From the NCBI GenBank assembly GCA_027676805.1, contig JAQENU010000014.1, forward strand, positions 1 to 64,000: a stretch of DNA of 64,000 nt, read 5' to 3'. Both the position numbers and the translations under genes were made by a program. Below, piece after piece: positions 53,266-63,541 of the stretch. Under the pieces are notes generated by a model. It was not told the origin of the DNA and made no database searches. It saw only the letters and a list, made by a program, of their open reading frames with translations. Within the stretch, counting starts at the first letter, position 1; each line of letters opens with the position of its first letter. The stretch is from Coprobacillaceae bacterium UN01-12pH3A (GTDB lineage Bacteria; Bacillota_I; Bacilli_A; Erysipelotrichales; Coprobacillaceae).

Positions 53266-53343
53266 ATTTTCATTCCTTTCAGATACTGCTCAAGTATATC
53301 TGAAAAATATGGTAAGATTGTGTGATGGAAAACAGAGATTATC

Positions 53344-55005
53344 TTATCGCAAAAATGTGTGTCCGGTGTTCATTTCATATACCTCATCGGCGATGTTCAT
53401 TGTCGAATTACGGTGTGAAACTAAGACGATGGTTTTCCCTGCACTTTCTTCTTTTAAAGATGTCAGGATGACCGCTTCATTTAAGCTGTCCAGATTGCTG
53501 GTCGGCTCATCCAATAAAATAATATCCGCCTGATGAAGAAAGGCTCTGGCAATCCCGATCCGCTGTTTTTGCCCTTCCGATAACTGACTTCCTAATTCCC
53601 CGGCTTTCGTCATATAACCTTCCGGCAAAGATTCAATGAATTCATCGATAGAGGCTTTTTTTGCCGCCAGCTTGATTTCTTCAAGCGTTGCAGCAGGATT
53701 AGCCAAGGCAATATTATTAGCTAATGTATCATTGAAAAGATAAGTTTCCTGAATGACGTAGGCTTCCATATCACGTAAATCATGTGTATTGATTTGGTTT
53801 AAAGAACGTCCATTCAAAACAATCTGACCGCTGCTAGGCTCAAAGAAACGCATCATCAGTTTAAGCAAAGTGGATTTTCCGCTGCCGCTTTTACCATGAA
53901 TGCCAATGATTTTGTTTTTAGGCAAAACAAGGTCTGCTTCTTCGATAATCTTTTCATGATCATAGCCAAAAGAGACACGTTCAATCTTCATTTCCCCATA
54001 TTGAACCGGATCCTCTCCTGTAATTTCTTTCACTCTCGGTTCTTCTTCAAGCAGCTCCAGCAAACGACTGCCGCTTGCTAAAGTGTGATGAAGATTATTC
54101 GATAAATTGCTTAAAGCAACTACCGGTCCAAAGGAAGACATCATGGCAATGCTGCATATCACAACTCCCGCAAAAGAAACAGTTTGACTTTGATACAGCA
54201 AAATAGCGCTGACCATCATCATCATTGAAAAAAGCAGTACACAGACATCACTCATCGCATAGCTTTTTGCTTCCAGTTTTTTTAAACGTGTCTGATCCTG
54301 TTCAATATTTTTCATGCCTTCATTCATTTCTTTCAAACGGCACTGTCCGTGATCATACTGAATGCTTTCTTTGATTCCCTGCAAGCTGTCTAAAATAAAA
54401 CCGTTCATTTTACCGTAGCGATCACGATAGTTCTGTCCTGCCTCTCTTTCTTTTTTTCCAAAATGAATCGGCAAAAATACCCCGACTGTCAAATAGGCTG
54501 CTGCCGCAACAATTCCTAAAAGCACATGATACTGTCCGATAAAGCCAATCATAATGACTGAAACTAAAATCGCAATCATGATCGGGGAAATTGTATGGGC
54601 ATAGAACACTTCTAATAACTCAATATCACTGGTAATCAATGAAACCAGATCCCCGTTGTTTCTTCCTTCTAGTTTTGCCGGTGCTAATGTTCTCAGCTTC
54701 ATAAATACCTGATGTCTGATCAAAGCTAAGAGCTTAAAGGCAATATAATGGTTGGACGCCTGTTCAATGTAGCGCAGAATGCCTCTAAACAAAGCACATA
54801 GTCCAATCAAAATTAAAAGGTGTTCAAAAGAAAGGGCAATGGTAAGCCCCATTCCTTTTAGAACTGCCATAGCTGCTAGAATAGTAATAAAAATGGCACA
54901 CAGATAACCAATAACGCCAAACAAAATTGCAATAAACATGATATGCAATAAAGGAAAGACTAAGCCGATTAATTTTTTCATGATCGTTAAAGCACTTCTA
55001 TTCAT
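53344..55005 (-). CDS. ABC exporter, CydC-like ATPase/permease
   Basis: 553 residues. Six-helix membrane domain to about 310, then an ATPase with Walker A GIHGKSGSGKSTLL, signature LGSQLSEGQKQR and Walker B IILLDEPTSNLD. The linker SGSRLLELLEEEPRVKE resembles CydC of the thiol or heme exporter CydDC. The signature serine-glycine reads LSEGQ instead of LSGGQ, hinting at an asymmetric heterodimer site. It overlaps the partner gene by eight bases. Confidence 0.82.
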   Translation of the reverse strand: MNRSALTIMKKLIGLVFPLLHIMFIAILFGVIGYLCAIFITILAAMAVLKGMGLTIALSFEHLLILIGLCALFRGILRYIEQASNHYIAFKLLALIRHQVFMKLRTLAPAKLEGRNNGDLVSLITSDIELLEVFYAHTISPIMIAILVSVIMIGFIGQYHVLLGIVAAAAYLTVGVFLPIHFGKKEREAGQNYRDRYGKMNGFILDSLQGIKESIQYDHGQCRLKEMNEGMKNIEQDQTRLKKLEAKSYAMSDVCVLLFSMMMMVSAILLYQSQTVSFAGVVICSIAMMSSFGPVVALSNLSNNLHHTLASGSRLLELLEEEPRVKEITGEDPVQYGEMKIERVSFGYDHEKIIEEADLVLPKNKIIGIHGKSGSGKSTLLKLMMRFFEPSSGQIVLNGRSLNQINTHDLRDMEAYVIQETYLFNDTLANNIALANPAATLEEIKLAAKKASIDEFIESLPEGYMTKAGELGSQLSEGQKQRIGIARAFLHQADIILLDEPTSNLDSLNEAVILTSLKEESAGKTIVLVSHRNSTMNIADEVYEMNTGHTFLR

Positions 55006-56743
55006 AAGCCGTCTCCTTTCCTAAAACATTCAGCAATGCTTCCTGCTGTTTATACACACGGGCATATTCTCCGTTTAACTGATATAAACTGGCATGGGTA
55101 TCTTGTTCGACGATCCTTCCCTCTTTTAGCATGTAGATTTGATCCGCATGAACAGCATTATCTAAACGATGGGAAATCATGATCACTGTTTTATTTTTCC
55201 TTAAATTTTCAATCACTTTAATAATGGCGTTTTCACTTTCAACATCGATATTAGATGTTGCTTCATCAAAAATATAGATCGGTGAATCTTTAAGCAAGGC
55301 TCTTGCTAAAATGAGTCTTTGTCGCTGTCCGCCGGAAAGATTGCTTCCTTTTTCCAGTACCGGCATACTTAATCCGCCTTGATCTCGAATGAAGCAGTCT
55401 AATTTCACTTCACGCAATGCTTCCCACATCTGTTCTTGGGTAATCGCTATATTGCCCATTTGCAGATTATAAGTAACATCTCCGGCAAATAGATAGCCAT
55501 CATTATTAACGACAGTGATGCACGCCATAAGATGTTTTTGATTAATGTTGGCTAATTCCCTTCCATTAAGCTGAATACTGCCTTGATAATGCTGATGATG
55601 TCCAGCTAAAATATTCGCTATCGTACTTTTTCCGCTTCCCGAAATCCCAGCAAAGCTGACGAATGAATGTGCCGGAATCGTAAAGCTTAAATTTTTCAGA
55701 ACTTCCGTTTCTTCGTTATAGCCAAATGAAACATGATCTGCTTTAATTTCAATATCCTCTTCAGGATAAAGTTCAAGTTCTCCTTCTATATCTAACGGAT
55801 GGTCCAAAATCTTAAAGATATTGTCACTGGCACTCATCCCGTTCATGGCAATATGGAAAAATGAGCCAAGCAGACGCAGGGGAATAAAGAATTCAGAAGA
55901 TAACAAAATTATCAGCAGCATTCCCATTAAAGAAATATGACCGCTGCGGAATTCAAAAATAGCGAGAATAATTCCTAAAGCCGCACCGCCAAAAGCAATG
56001 AGATCCATCACTGAAATCGAGTTCAGCTGCATCGTTAAGACTTTCATTGTCACTTTACGGAATGTTTCTGCCTCTTCATCCATCTGTATTGTTTTTCTTT
56101 CATCTGCCTGATAAGCTTTTAATGTCGTCAAGCCTCTTAAATTTTCTAAGAAGCTATCACCTAACTGCATGTATGACCCCCAATAGCGTGACAGCAGTTT
56201 TTTCGCAAATTTCTGTACAGCTACAATAGACATTGGAATCAATGGAACACAGATCAAAAGCAAAAGAGCCGTTTTAAAGCTAATCAAAGAAAAAAGAATA
56301 AATAGAGTAACCGGTGCCAGCAAACTATAAAAAAGCTGCGGCAAATATTTACTGAAATAGATTTCCAGTTGTTCTACTCCTTCCATACTCATCTGAACGA
56401 CTTTGCTGGTCGGAAAAAAATCTGTATAATGCATTCCTAACTCTAAAATTTTATTATAAATCTTTTCACGCAATGTTTTTTTAATCCCTAAGGAAGCACT
56501 ATGCCCTGCCATTGTCGCTTTTTGACTCCAATAAAATCGCAGCTCTATCATCACAGCAATAACTGCGACAACACCACTTAGTTTAGCTAATGTTAATTGC
56601 TGCTTGTAAGCTGTCGATAAAGCATAGGCAATCGCCGCATTAAAAATGATATTCGCAATCAGACCGAGCCATTGAAAAAACACGGTCTTTTTGATGGGGG
56701 ATAAGTTCCCCTCCAGCAATGTCATTAATCGTTTATTAATCAT
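54998..56743 (-). CDS. ABC exporter, CydD-like ATPase/permease
   Basis: 581 residues. Membrane domain with GVEQLEIYFSKYLPQLFYS and GDSFLENLRGLTTLKAYQAD, both CydD-like; ATPase with Walker A SGISGSGKSTIA, signature LSGGQRQR and IYIFDEATSNID. It pairs with the CydC-like protein. No cytochrome bd genes are in the window, so the cargo may be heme, a thiol or an iron-chelate. It starts one base after the YgbA-like gene. Confidence 0.82.
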   Translation of the reverse strand: MINKRLMTLLEGNLSPIKKTVFFQWLGLIANIIFNAAIAYALSTAYKQQLTLAKLSGVVAVIAVMIELRFYWSQKATMAGHSASLGIKKTLREKIYNKILELGMHYTDFFPTSKVVQMSMEGVEQLEIYFSKYLPQLFYSLLAPVTLFILFSLISFKTALLLLICVPLIPMSIVAVQKFAKKLLSRYWGSYMQLGDSFLENLRGLTTLKAYQADERKTIQMDEEAETFRKVTMKVLTMQLNSISVMDLIAFGGAALGIILAIFEFRSGHISLMGMLLIILLSSEFFIPLRLLGSFFHIAMNGMSASDNIFKILDHPLDIEGELELYPEEDIEIKADHVSFGYNEETEVLKNLSFTIPAHSFVSFAGISGSGKSTIANILAGHHQHYQGSIQLNGRELANINQKHLMACITVVNNDGYLFAGDVTYNLQMGNIAITQEQMWEALREVKLDCFIRDQGGLSMPVLEKGSNLSGGQRQRLILARALLKDSPIYIFDEATSNIDVESENAIIKVIENLRKNKTVIMISHRLDNAVHADQIYMLKEGRIVEQDTHASLYQLNGEYARVYKQQEALLNVLGKETAYE

Positions 56744-56744
56744 G

Positions 56745-57047
56745 TTAACCTCCTAATTTCTGATAATAAAAATGCTTTAAGACAAGCATCGGGCGCTTAA
56801 ACAGCATTCGCGGTCCACTGTAGCGCATGACTTGCCGGATCAATTCTCTTCTTTTAGCGTCGCAGCAGTGAATCTCACATTGACTGCAAAAGCTCTTTGC
56901 TGCCATTTTGGGACAGCGATCAATTTTTCTTATCGCATACTCCAATAAATCCTGATGCTCGCTTGGATTTTCATGATGTGTATAATAAAGGTTGATCATA
57001 GTTTTGACTAATTCTTTTTCCTTTTCTCTTTTTGCTTCTATGTTCAT
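56745..57047 (-). CDS. YgbA-like (nitrous-oxide-stimulated promoter family) protein
   Basis: 100 residues. KELVKTMINLYYTHHE, then RKIDRCPKM, cysteines SFCSQCEIHCCD, and VMRYSGPRMLFKRPMLVLKH match E. coli YgbA, whose gene belongs to the NsrR nitric oxide response. The four cysteines may bind iron or a cluster. It overlaps the DUF454 gene by four bases. Confidence 0.82.
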   Translation of the reverse strand: MNIEAKREKEKELVKTMINLYYTHHENPSEHQDLLEYAIRKIDRCPKMAAKSFCSQCEIHCCDAKRRELIRQVMRYSGPRMLFKRPMLVLKHFYYQKLGG

Positions 57048-57439
57048 GATTCTCCCTCCAGCTGCGGTGTTATTGTTTTGATTCTAAAAAAGAAATAATA
57101 ATACTTAAAGAAGATTAAAAAAACGATAAATAGTTGTCCATAGATCACCGGACAGATAAAGATTGCAAGGATCATCATTGCCGAAGCCGGCAATAGTATG
57201 GTTAGCTTTGTCTTTAAAGTCATCGCCTTGGTTGTGACAAATTCATGAATATGATTTTGATAAAGCTTCGTATGAAGCAGCCATTGATGAAACTTATCAG
57301 ACCCCCTAGCAAAGAAAAAAGAAGCTAGCAGTAAAAATGGTGTGGTAGGCAAAATAGGTAAAATAACACCAAAGCTTCCAATCACTAAAAATAAAATCCC
57401 CAATCCTAAACACATGATACGTAATATTCTCTGATCCAT
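57044..57439 (-). CDS. DUF454 (YbaN-like) membrane protein
   Basis: 131 residues from MDQRILRIMCLGLG, with AGGAGGG six bases upstream. DUF454 core: GSFGVILPILPTTPFLLLASFFFARGSDKFHQWL, then three to four helices. Function unknown; YbaN is linked to respiration and heme in other bacteria. First gene of the operon DUF454-YgbA-CydD-CydC. Confidence 0.85.
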   Translation of the reverse strand: MDQRILRIMCLGLGILFLVIGSFGVILPILPTTPFLLLASFFFARGSDKFHQWLLHTKLYQNHIHEFVTTKAMTLKTKLTILLPASAMMILAIFICPVIYGQLFIVFLIFFKYYYFFFRIKTITPQLEGES

Positions 57440-57464
57440 AATTCCCTCCTGTTTGTTATAGATG

Positions 57465-57522
57465 ACTAACATTTTAGTTAATATTTTAAGGACTCGCGTC
57501 CTTTTTGTTAGTTATTTCTAAC
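57465..57522 (-). promoter_or_regulatory. Twin TTAG palindromes before the DUF454 operon
   Basis: GTTAG-TTATTT-CTAAC (57507-57522) lies at the expected transcription start, and ACTAA-CATT-TTAGT (57465-57478) lies in the leader. Both resemble sites of DtxR-type iron or manganese repressors. A hairpin AAGGAC-TCGC-GTCCTT (57489-57504) lies between them. Confidence 0.5.
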
Positions 57523-57531
57523 TCTTAGATA

Positions 57532-57561
57532 AGTATAGCATAGCTTTTGTTTATAAAGCAA
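57532..57561 (-). promoter_or_regulatory. Promoter of the DUF454 operon
   Basis: On the minus strand TTGCTT (57556-57561), an 18-base spacer and TATACT (57532-57537) with TGC before it. Confidence 0.6.
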
Positions 57562-57570
57562 GAAAAAAAG

Positions 57571-57593
57571 AGAAACCTTCATAGATTTCTCCT
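57571..57593 (-). terminator. Terminator of the bglA gene
   Basis: GAGAAA and TTTCTC flank a ten-base loop; a T-run follows on the minus strand. It also separates bglA from the DUF454 promoter. Confidence 0.65.
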
Positions 57594-57600
57594 TTACTTA

Positions 57601-59049
<1,449 letters not shown>

Positions 59050-59077
59050 TTACCTCCTTTTTTATCATCAAATAATA

Positions 59078-59971
59078 TTAATCAAGATATTCTTTAATAA
59101 ACGTGTCTAAAACGGTTAAATAATCATTTCCATCAGCATTATCTAATTGAAATAAGCTTTCCTCATCCTTTAATACAAACAGTTCTTTTTTGCAGCGCGC
59201 TGCGTTATAAAGCGGAAAGACTTGTTTTAATGGAACAAAGCAATCTTTTTTGGTATGTATAAACATCGTTGGAATCTGATTTTGTTTGACTAATTCCACA
59301 CTGTCTAACTGATTGATGTCAATTCCATACTTTCTTTTAATGATATAACGCATCAAAATCACAAACGGGAAATGAAAAATATAGTAGTCCCGCTGCATGC
59401 GATAGCTTAAAATCTCTTTCACATTCGCATATGCCCCATCTGAAATGATCGCTTTGATCTGGTCAAATTCTTGAAGCTTGCCAGAAGCATTGAGAATGAT
59501 GTTAGCCCCCATTTCTTTTCCAAACAGCAATATATTCCCATCAAAATGCTGATCTAAATAGTAAAGCCAATCGATCAAATCATCCTGATCTTTGCCGCCC
59601 AAACGATAAATCTCACCATCACTTCCGCCATGACCATATACATCGATGAGTAAAAAGTTACAGTTTAATTTAGTCTTAAAGAAATCAACATAGCTGACCA
59701 TGTCCATCGCATCTAATCCATAAGGATGCAGCATCAGCATGGTATTGGGAGCCTGCCGATCAAAATAGTAGCCGTTTAAGGTTTCCCCATCACGGTTTTT
59801 AATCTGTATCAGGTTGGCTTCATCAAGACCGGTGAAATGTTTATTAGGACGATCCTGTCGTTTCATCAGCACATCACTCATCGCTTTAGAAGCATGATAG
59901 ATTGCATAGCCGGAAGCTAAAGCTAAGGCTCCTAGTGATGTCGCTATTGCCGCTTTTTTATTAACCGCCAT
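59078..59971 (-). CDS. Catalytically degenerate alpha/beta-hydrolase
   Basis: 297 residues. A short N-terminal membrane anchor (IATSLGALALASGYAIYHA) precedes a BAAT/YqkD-like hydrolase fold (LMLHPYG oxyanion loop; VYGHGGSDGEI). The nucleophile elbow reads G151-K-E153-M-G155, with glutamate in place of serine, and the aspartate element (KKDCFVP) is kept but no histidine follows at the C-terminal loop. It is therefore likely a pseudoenzyme or a binding protein. It overlaps the 401-residue gene by 11 bases. Confidence 0.78.
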   Translation of the reverse strand: MAVNKKAAIATSLGALALASGYAIYHASKAMSDVLMKRQDRPNKHFTGLDEANLIQIKNRDGETLNGYYFDRQAPNTMLMLHPYGLDAMDMVSYVDFFKTKLNCNFLLIDVYGHGGSDGEIYRLGGKDQDDLIDWLYYLDQHFDGNILLFGKEMGANIILNASGKLQEFDQIKAIISDGAYANVKEILSYRMQRDYYIFHFPFVILMRYIIKRKYGIDINQLDSVELVKQNQIPTMFIHTKKDCFVPLKQVFPLYNAARCKKELFVLKDEESLFQLDNADGNDYLTVLDTFIKEYLD

Positions 59972-61166
59972 ATATATCCTCCTTAAAATTTTCCATCAGC
60001 AATCGATTGATGTTCATGATCTGTTCAAGTGAACCCAAACGATATTCCGGTTTATTCATGAGATCTGCATAGTATTTCAAGGCACTGATCAGCTCTTCAC
60101 GCACATCGGCATACAGACATTCCGGCACTTCTTCTAAGGGAAAGCAGCGGAAAATGAAAGAGTTACGATCTTTTTTAAACAAACGAATCAAAATCTCATA
60201 GCCGCCCGTTTTCAGCATATAGTTTCCTAATGCAATCTGCATATCATGATTATCAATGGTTAAAATATCATTTACAATATGTTCAAAAATAATTTCTCTT
60301 GTTTCTTCCTGCAGCTTCTTATCTTCTTTATAAAAGCTATATAAATAAGAGTAGGCTAAATTACCATCCTCAGCATCCTCTTTAATCAGCTTAAAGCGAA
60401 CACTTAATGTACTAAATAAAGCATCGATAATATATTTATTGCATTCAATATCATCTAAAACACTGATCATACAAAATGTAAAACGATCATACTCAAACAA
60501 ACGGACGGTCAGCTCTTCAATTTCATCACGTGCTTTTAGAAAGATCATTTCAATATGCGGCAGACATAATTCAAATATCTTTCTGAAATAATAAAGATGA
60601 AGATAATATTCCTGATCCATATAGTTCACATTGATGCCTGACCAGAAATGTTCGTACAATATTTCATCGCAGATCATATTAACGGATTGAATAAGCTGCT
60701 TGTACTCATAATCTTGAATCAGTCTTTCTAAATAAGGCAGATAAATCTCATAGAATAAATCAATGGTCTTTTGAGATGTTCCCTGATGATATTCCAAATA
60801 GTTTAAGATATTGACAATATCCTGATTAGTAATATCTAACGAACGATCATTTTGTGCAATATACCCCTTAATTTTATCACACTCTAATTTTGTTTCCTGA
60901 CCGATATAGCGTTCCAGCACCTCCAGTGCTTCTATCGTTAAAGCAATTTGTTCATATTCGTGCAAATTCTCCGCAAAATTGACAGATATTTGTTCTCCCA
61001 ATTTGATTTCAAAGAAGATATTGATCTGCTGAAGCTGAGCATCTCGCATATAATAATGAAACTTATAAATATTTTTTGTTTTCTGATAACTGCTGTGATA
61101 TTTATATTTCGATTGATAGGTTGATTTATGTGTGTCTATATAGTCACGGATCAGTTTTCTATTCAT
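59961..61166 (-). CDS. Unrecognised 401-residue protein
   Basis: Mostly helical, acidic, tyrosine- and leucine-rich, without membrane helix, signal peptide or cysteine motif. I do not recognise a domain; the even helical pattern after residue 80 could be an alpha-solenoid. It is translationally coupled to the hydrolase pseudoenzyme (overlap) and 44 bases from the active hydrolase upstream. Codon use is like its neighbours. Confidence 0.65.
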   Translation of the reverse strand: MNRKLIRDYIDTHKSTYQSKYKYHSSYQKTKNIYKFHYYMRDAQLQQINIFFEIKLGEQISVNFAENLHEYEQIALTIEALEVLERYIGQETKLECDKIKGYIAQNDRSLDITNQDIVNILNYLEYHQGTSQKTIDLFYEIYLPYLERLIQDYEYKQLIQSVNMICDEILYEHFWSGINVNYMDQEYYLHLYYFRKIFELCLPHIEMIFLKARDEIEELTVRLFEYDRFTFCMISVLDDIECNKYIIDALFSTLSVRFKLIKEDAEDGNLAYSYLYSFYKEDKKLQEETREIIFEHIVNDILTIDNHDMQIALGNYMLKTGGYEILIRLFKKDRNSFIFRCFPLEEVPECLYADVREELISALKYYADLMNKPEYRLGSLEQIMNINRLLMENFKEDIYGG

Positions 61167-61210
61167 CGGCTATCCCCTCTTTTTATATGATGACCCGAAT
61201 TCAATCAGGC

Positions 61211-61960
61211 TTATTCCGCAAAAAATCTTACTGTATTTTCTAATACTACCGAAATCTCACGATAGACTTCATAATTATGACTGCCGTCTAAAATCTCTAC
61301 AAACCGGATATCTTCACGCTGATACTGATGCAAATAAGCTTTCGAGCTTTCAAACGGTACCGCTTCGTCTTTGGTTCCATGAATAATCATCAATGGATTT
61401 TGATAATCTTCCAAATGTAAAAGCAGATCCAAATTCATAATTTCATCCACAAACTTTGAAGATAAACGCAATCCCTTGCAGTCATAAACACCTTCTTCGA
61501 TTTCACTTACTTCACCGGACTGCTTCATATAACCAATTAAAGCCGGCATACAAAAAGCAGGTGCCCACAAGCAGCATTTTTTAATCAGGTCTGGGAATAA
61601 AGCGGCAATGTTTCCGGCGATAGCTCCGCCCATGCTATGTCCTAACAGATAAATTTCACTGACATCTTCTAATTTCTTTACTTCCTCTAAAATATGAATG
61701 ACCTGCTTGCATTCTGCCATATAGGTCATTTCTTCAAAATCAAGATCGCTTTCTCCGCTTCCTAAAAAATCAAAGCGAATGCTGCCGATCCCTTGTTTTT
61801 CCAATAAACGTGCTAAACGCACAAAAGCAAAACGAGGTCCGTTGCGGTTTGCTGTAAAGCCATGCAGCATCACAACTAAAGGATATTTTTTCTGACTTGG
61901 GCGATTCAGCATTCCTCGCAGAACCCCTTCTTCAGTTTGTACTTCGCAATAAACTTCCAT
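61211..61960 (-). CDS. Alpha/beta-hydrolase, cinnamoyl-esterase-like
   Basis: 249 residues. HGF oxyanion motif (33-35), RFDFLGSGESD, nucleophile S109 in LLGHSMGGA, aspartate in HGTKDEAVP and histidine in DGSHNY. The compact lid region resembles Est1E-type feruloyl esterases of gut bacteria. Two bases separate it from the small gene upstream. Confidence 0.85.
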   Translation of the reverse strand: MEVYCEVQTEEGVLRGMLNRPSQKKYPLVVMLHGFTANRNGPRFAFVRLARLLEKQGIGSIRFDFLGSGESDLDFEEMTYMAECKQVIHILEEVKKLEDVSEIYLLGHSMGGAIAGNIAALFPDLIKKCCLWAPAFCMPALIGYMKQSGEVSEIEEGVYDCKGLRLSSKFVDEIMNLDLLLHLEDYQNPLMIIHGTKDEAVPFESSKAYLHQYQREDIRFVEILDGSHNYEVYREISVVLENTVRFFAE

Positions 61961-61962
61961 GA

Positions 61963-62223
61963 CTATTCCCCCCTTAATTCTTCGGCATGAATGGTTAAAA
62001 AGCGCGGATAAAAATCTTCTTTAATATAGTTAAGCAAAAGATCACGTATACATTCTGTTGAATAATCGCCGCCGATCATGACAGAGGTATCCATGATATC
62101 TTTTGTCAGTAGTTTAAGTTCTAATGGAGATAATGCTTTGCCATCAACACGCATCGTATCACTCACGATCTTTAAGCATCGATCAAAATCTTCTTCACTT
62201 GGTATAGCTGTTACATGTTCCAT
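61963..62223 (-). CDS. Small helical protein of unknown function
   Basis: 86 residues, acidic, three to four predicted helices (SEEDFDRCLKIVSDTMRVDG, then LELKLLTKDIMDTS). I do not recognise a family. Its tight linkage to the esterase gene (two bases) suggests an operon with shared function. GGGGGC before the ATG is a fair ribosome binding site. Confidence 0.6.
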   Translation of the reverse strand: MEHVTAIPSEEDFDRCLKIVSDTMRVDGKALSPLELKLLTKDIMDTSVMIGGDYSTECIRDLLLNYIKEDFYPRFLTIHAEELRGE

Positions 62224-62270
62224 TTTTTTGCCCCCTTCTTAGCTTCTATTATAAACAATCCCTACTTTAA

Positions 62271-62981
62271 TTAAAATGAATTTAATAATTCTTTTGTTAC
62301 TACGCTGGCAATCAACAGTCCTGCACTGCTGGGAACAAACGGTGAGCTTCCCGGCGTGACCTTACCGTTTTCACTGACTTCTTTGATTAAGGGAGTGATT
62401 GGCGGTTCATCAGAATAGACGACCTGACAATGAGTAACTCCTCTTTTTTTAAGTTCACGGCGCATGACTCTAGCCAATGGATCAATACTGGTCTCATAAA
62501 TATCACAAACCGTTAAATGCTGCGGATCCGTTTTATTTCCTGTTCCCATAGAAGAAATAATAGGAATGTCTTTTTCCTGACACGTCATAATCAAGGCAAT
62601 CTTGGCCGAAACCGTATCAATCGCATCAACCACATAGTCCGCTTTTTCATAAATGGCTTCAAGATCCTTATCTTTTAAATAAAATTCTTTATAGATATCT
62701 ACTTTTATTTGCGGATTAATCGAAAGAATACGGTCTTTCATAACCTCTACTTTTGCTTTTCCAATCGTGTCATGTGTCGCAATGATCTGACGGTTTAAAT
62801 TAGACAAGGAGACTTCATCATGGTCAACCAAAATTAAATGTCCCACTCCTATTCTTGCCAAGCCTTCACAAACAAAGCCGCCAACACCGCCAATGCCAAA
62901 AATACAGACGGTTTTCTTTTGCAAATGCTGATCGTAATCCTTACCGTAAAGCATCGCACTTCTTATATTCTGATTATTCAT
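62271..62981 (-). CDS. tcdA: tRNA threonylcarbamoyladenosine dehydratase (ThiF/E1-like)
   Basis: 236 residues. Adenylation fold: VCIFGIGGVGGFVCEGLARIGVG, DHDEVSLSNLNRQIIAT, DAIDTVSAKIAL, and VVYSDEPPI, all TcdA-like. It cyclises t6A37 of tRNA to ct6A with ATP. The N-terminus is normal length for the family; catalytic cysteine is not obvious. It could head the transcript into the hydrolase group. Confidence 0.88.
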   Translation of the reverse strand: MNNQNIRSAMLYGKDYDQHLQKKTVCIFGIGGVGGFVCEGLARIGVGHLILVDHDEVSLSNLNRQIIATHDTIGKAKVEVMKDRILSINPQIKVDIYKEFYLKDKDLEAIYEKADYVVDAIDTVSAKIALIMTCQEKDIPIISSMGTGNKTDPQHLTVCDIYETSIDPLARVMRRELKKRGVTHCQVVYSDEPPITPLIKEVSENGKVTPGSSPFVPSSAGLLIASVVTKELLNSF

Positions 62982-63052
62982 TTTCTAACTCCATTTAAAT
63001 TCAATTTCATCTTTTTATAAGGAGGATATAAGGGTCCTGCATAAAAATTCGC

Positions 63053-63469
63053 TTAAATCTCCCGTTGCTTCGCCAATGCTTTTTCTAAATCCTTAAAATA
63101 CTGTTCTTGTATCTTTTTTAGGTTCATTCCTAAATGAGAAATAAGTTCCATTATTTTATTTTTAAATGTAATCTGTTCTAAAAATATCACTTTTGTTTCA
63201 TTTTCACCGATCTTGATCAGTTTTCCGCTCCACTTTCCCTGAAAGTTTTTATTGGACATCGTAAAAGCATAAAACTGACAAAATATTTTATCGGTGATCT
63301 CAAATTCTGTAGAAAACCCATCTTTAGTATGTTCAATAAAATGTGTCTCATCAATGATCTCAATATGAGAAAGATCACTGCGCCACGAACTGTCATGATT
63401 ATTCGTTATTATATTCCATACCATTTCAACATTATATGGGAGATTTACTTTCATTTCTGATTGTCTCAT
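63053..63469 (-). CDS. SRPBCC-fold protein
   Basis: 138 residues from MRQSEMKVNLPYN. SRPBCC/polyketide-cyclase pattern: opening MKVNLPYNVEMVWNIITNNH, WRSDLSHIEIID, then GKWSGKLIKIGENETKVIF and the long C-terminal helix. It should bind a hydrophobic ligand; function unknown. GAGGG favours the second of two adjacent ATGs. Confidence 0.75.
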   Translation of the reverse strand: MRQSEMKVNLPYNVEMVWNIITNNHDSSWRSDLSHIEIIDETHFIEHTKDGFSTEFEITDKIFCQFYAFTMSNKNFQGKWSGKLIKIGENETKVIFLEQITFKNKIMELISHLGMNLKKIQEQYFKDLEKALAKQREI

Positions 63470-63541
63470 CATTATCCCTCTTTTCTTTTCTATTATACCA
63501 AAATTATCCTTTATAAAAAACAAAAATAAGCACTTTCATGC

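Noticed and set aside
53344..56743. Cytochrome bd assembly CydDC
   Set aside because: The similarity is real, but there are no cydAB genes and the partners are DUF454 and YgbA, so the classical role is not assumed.
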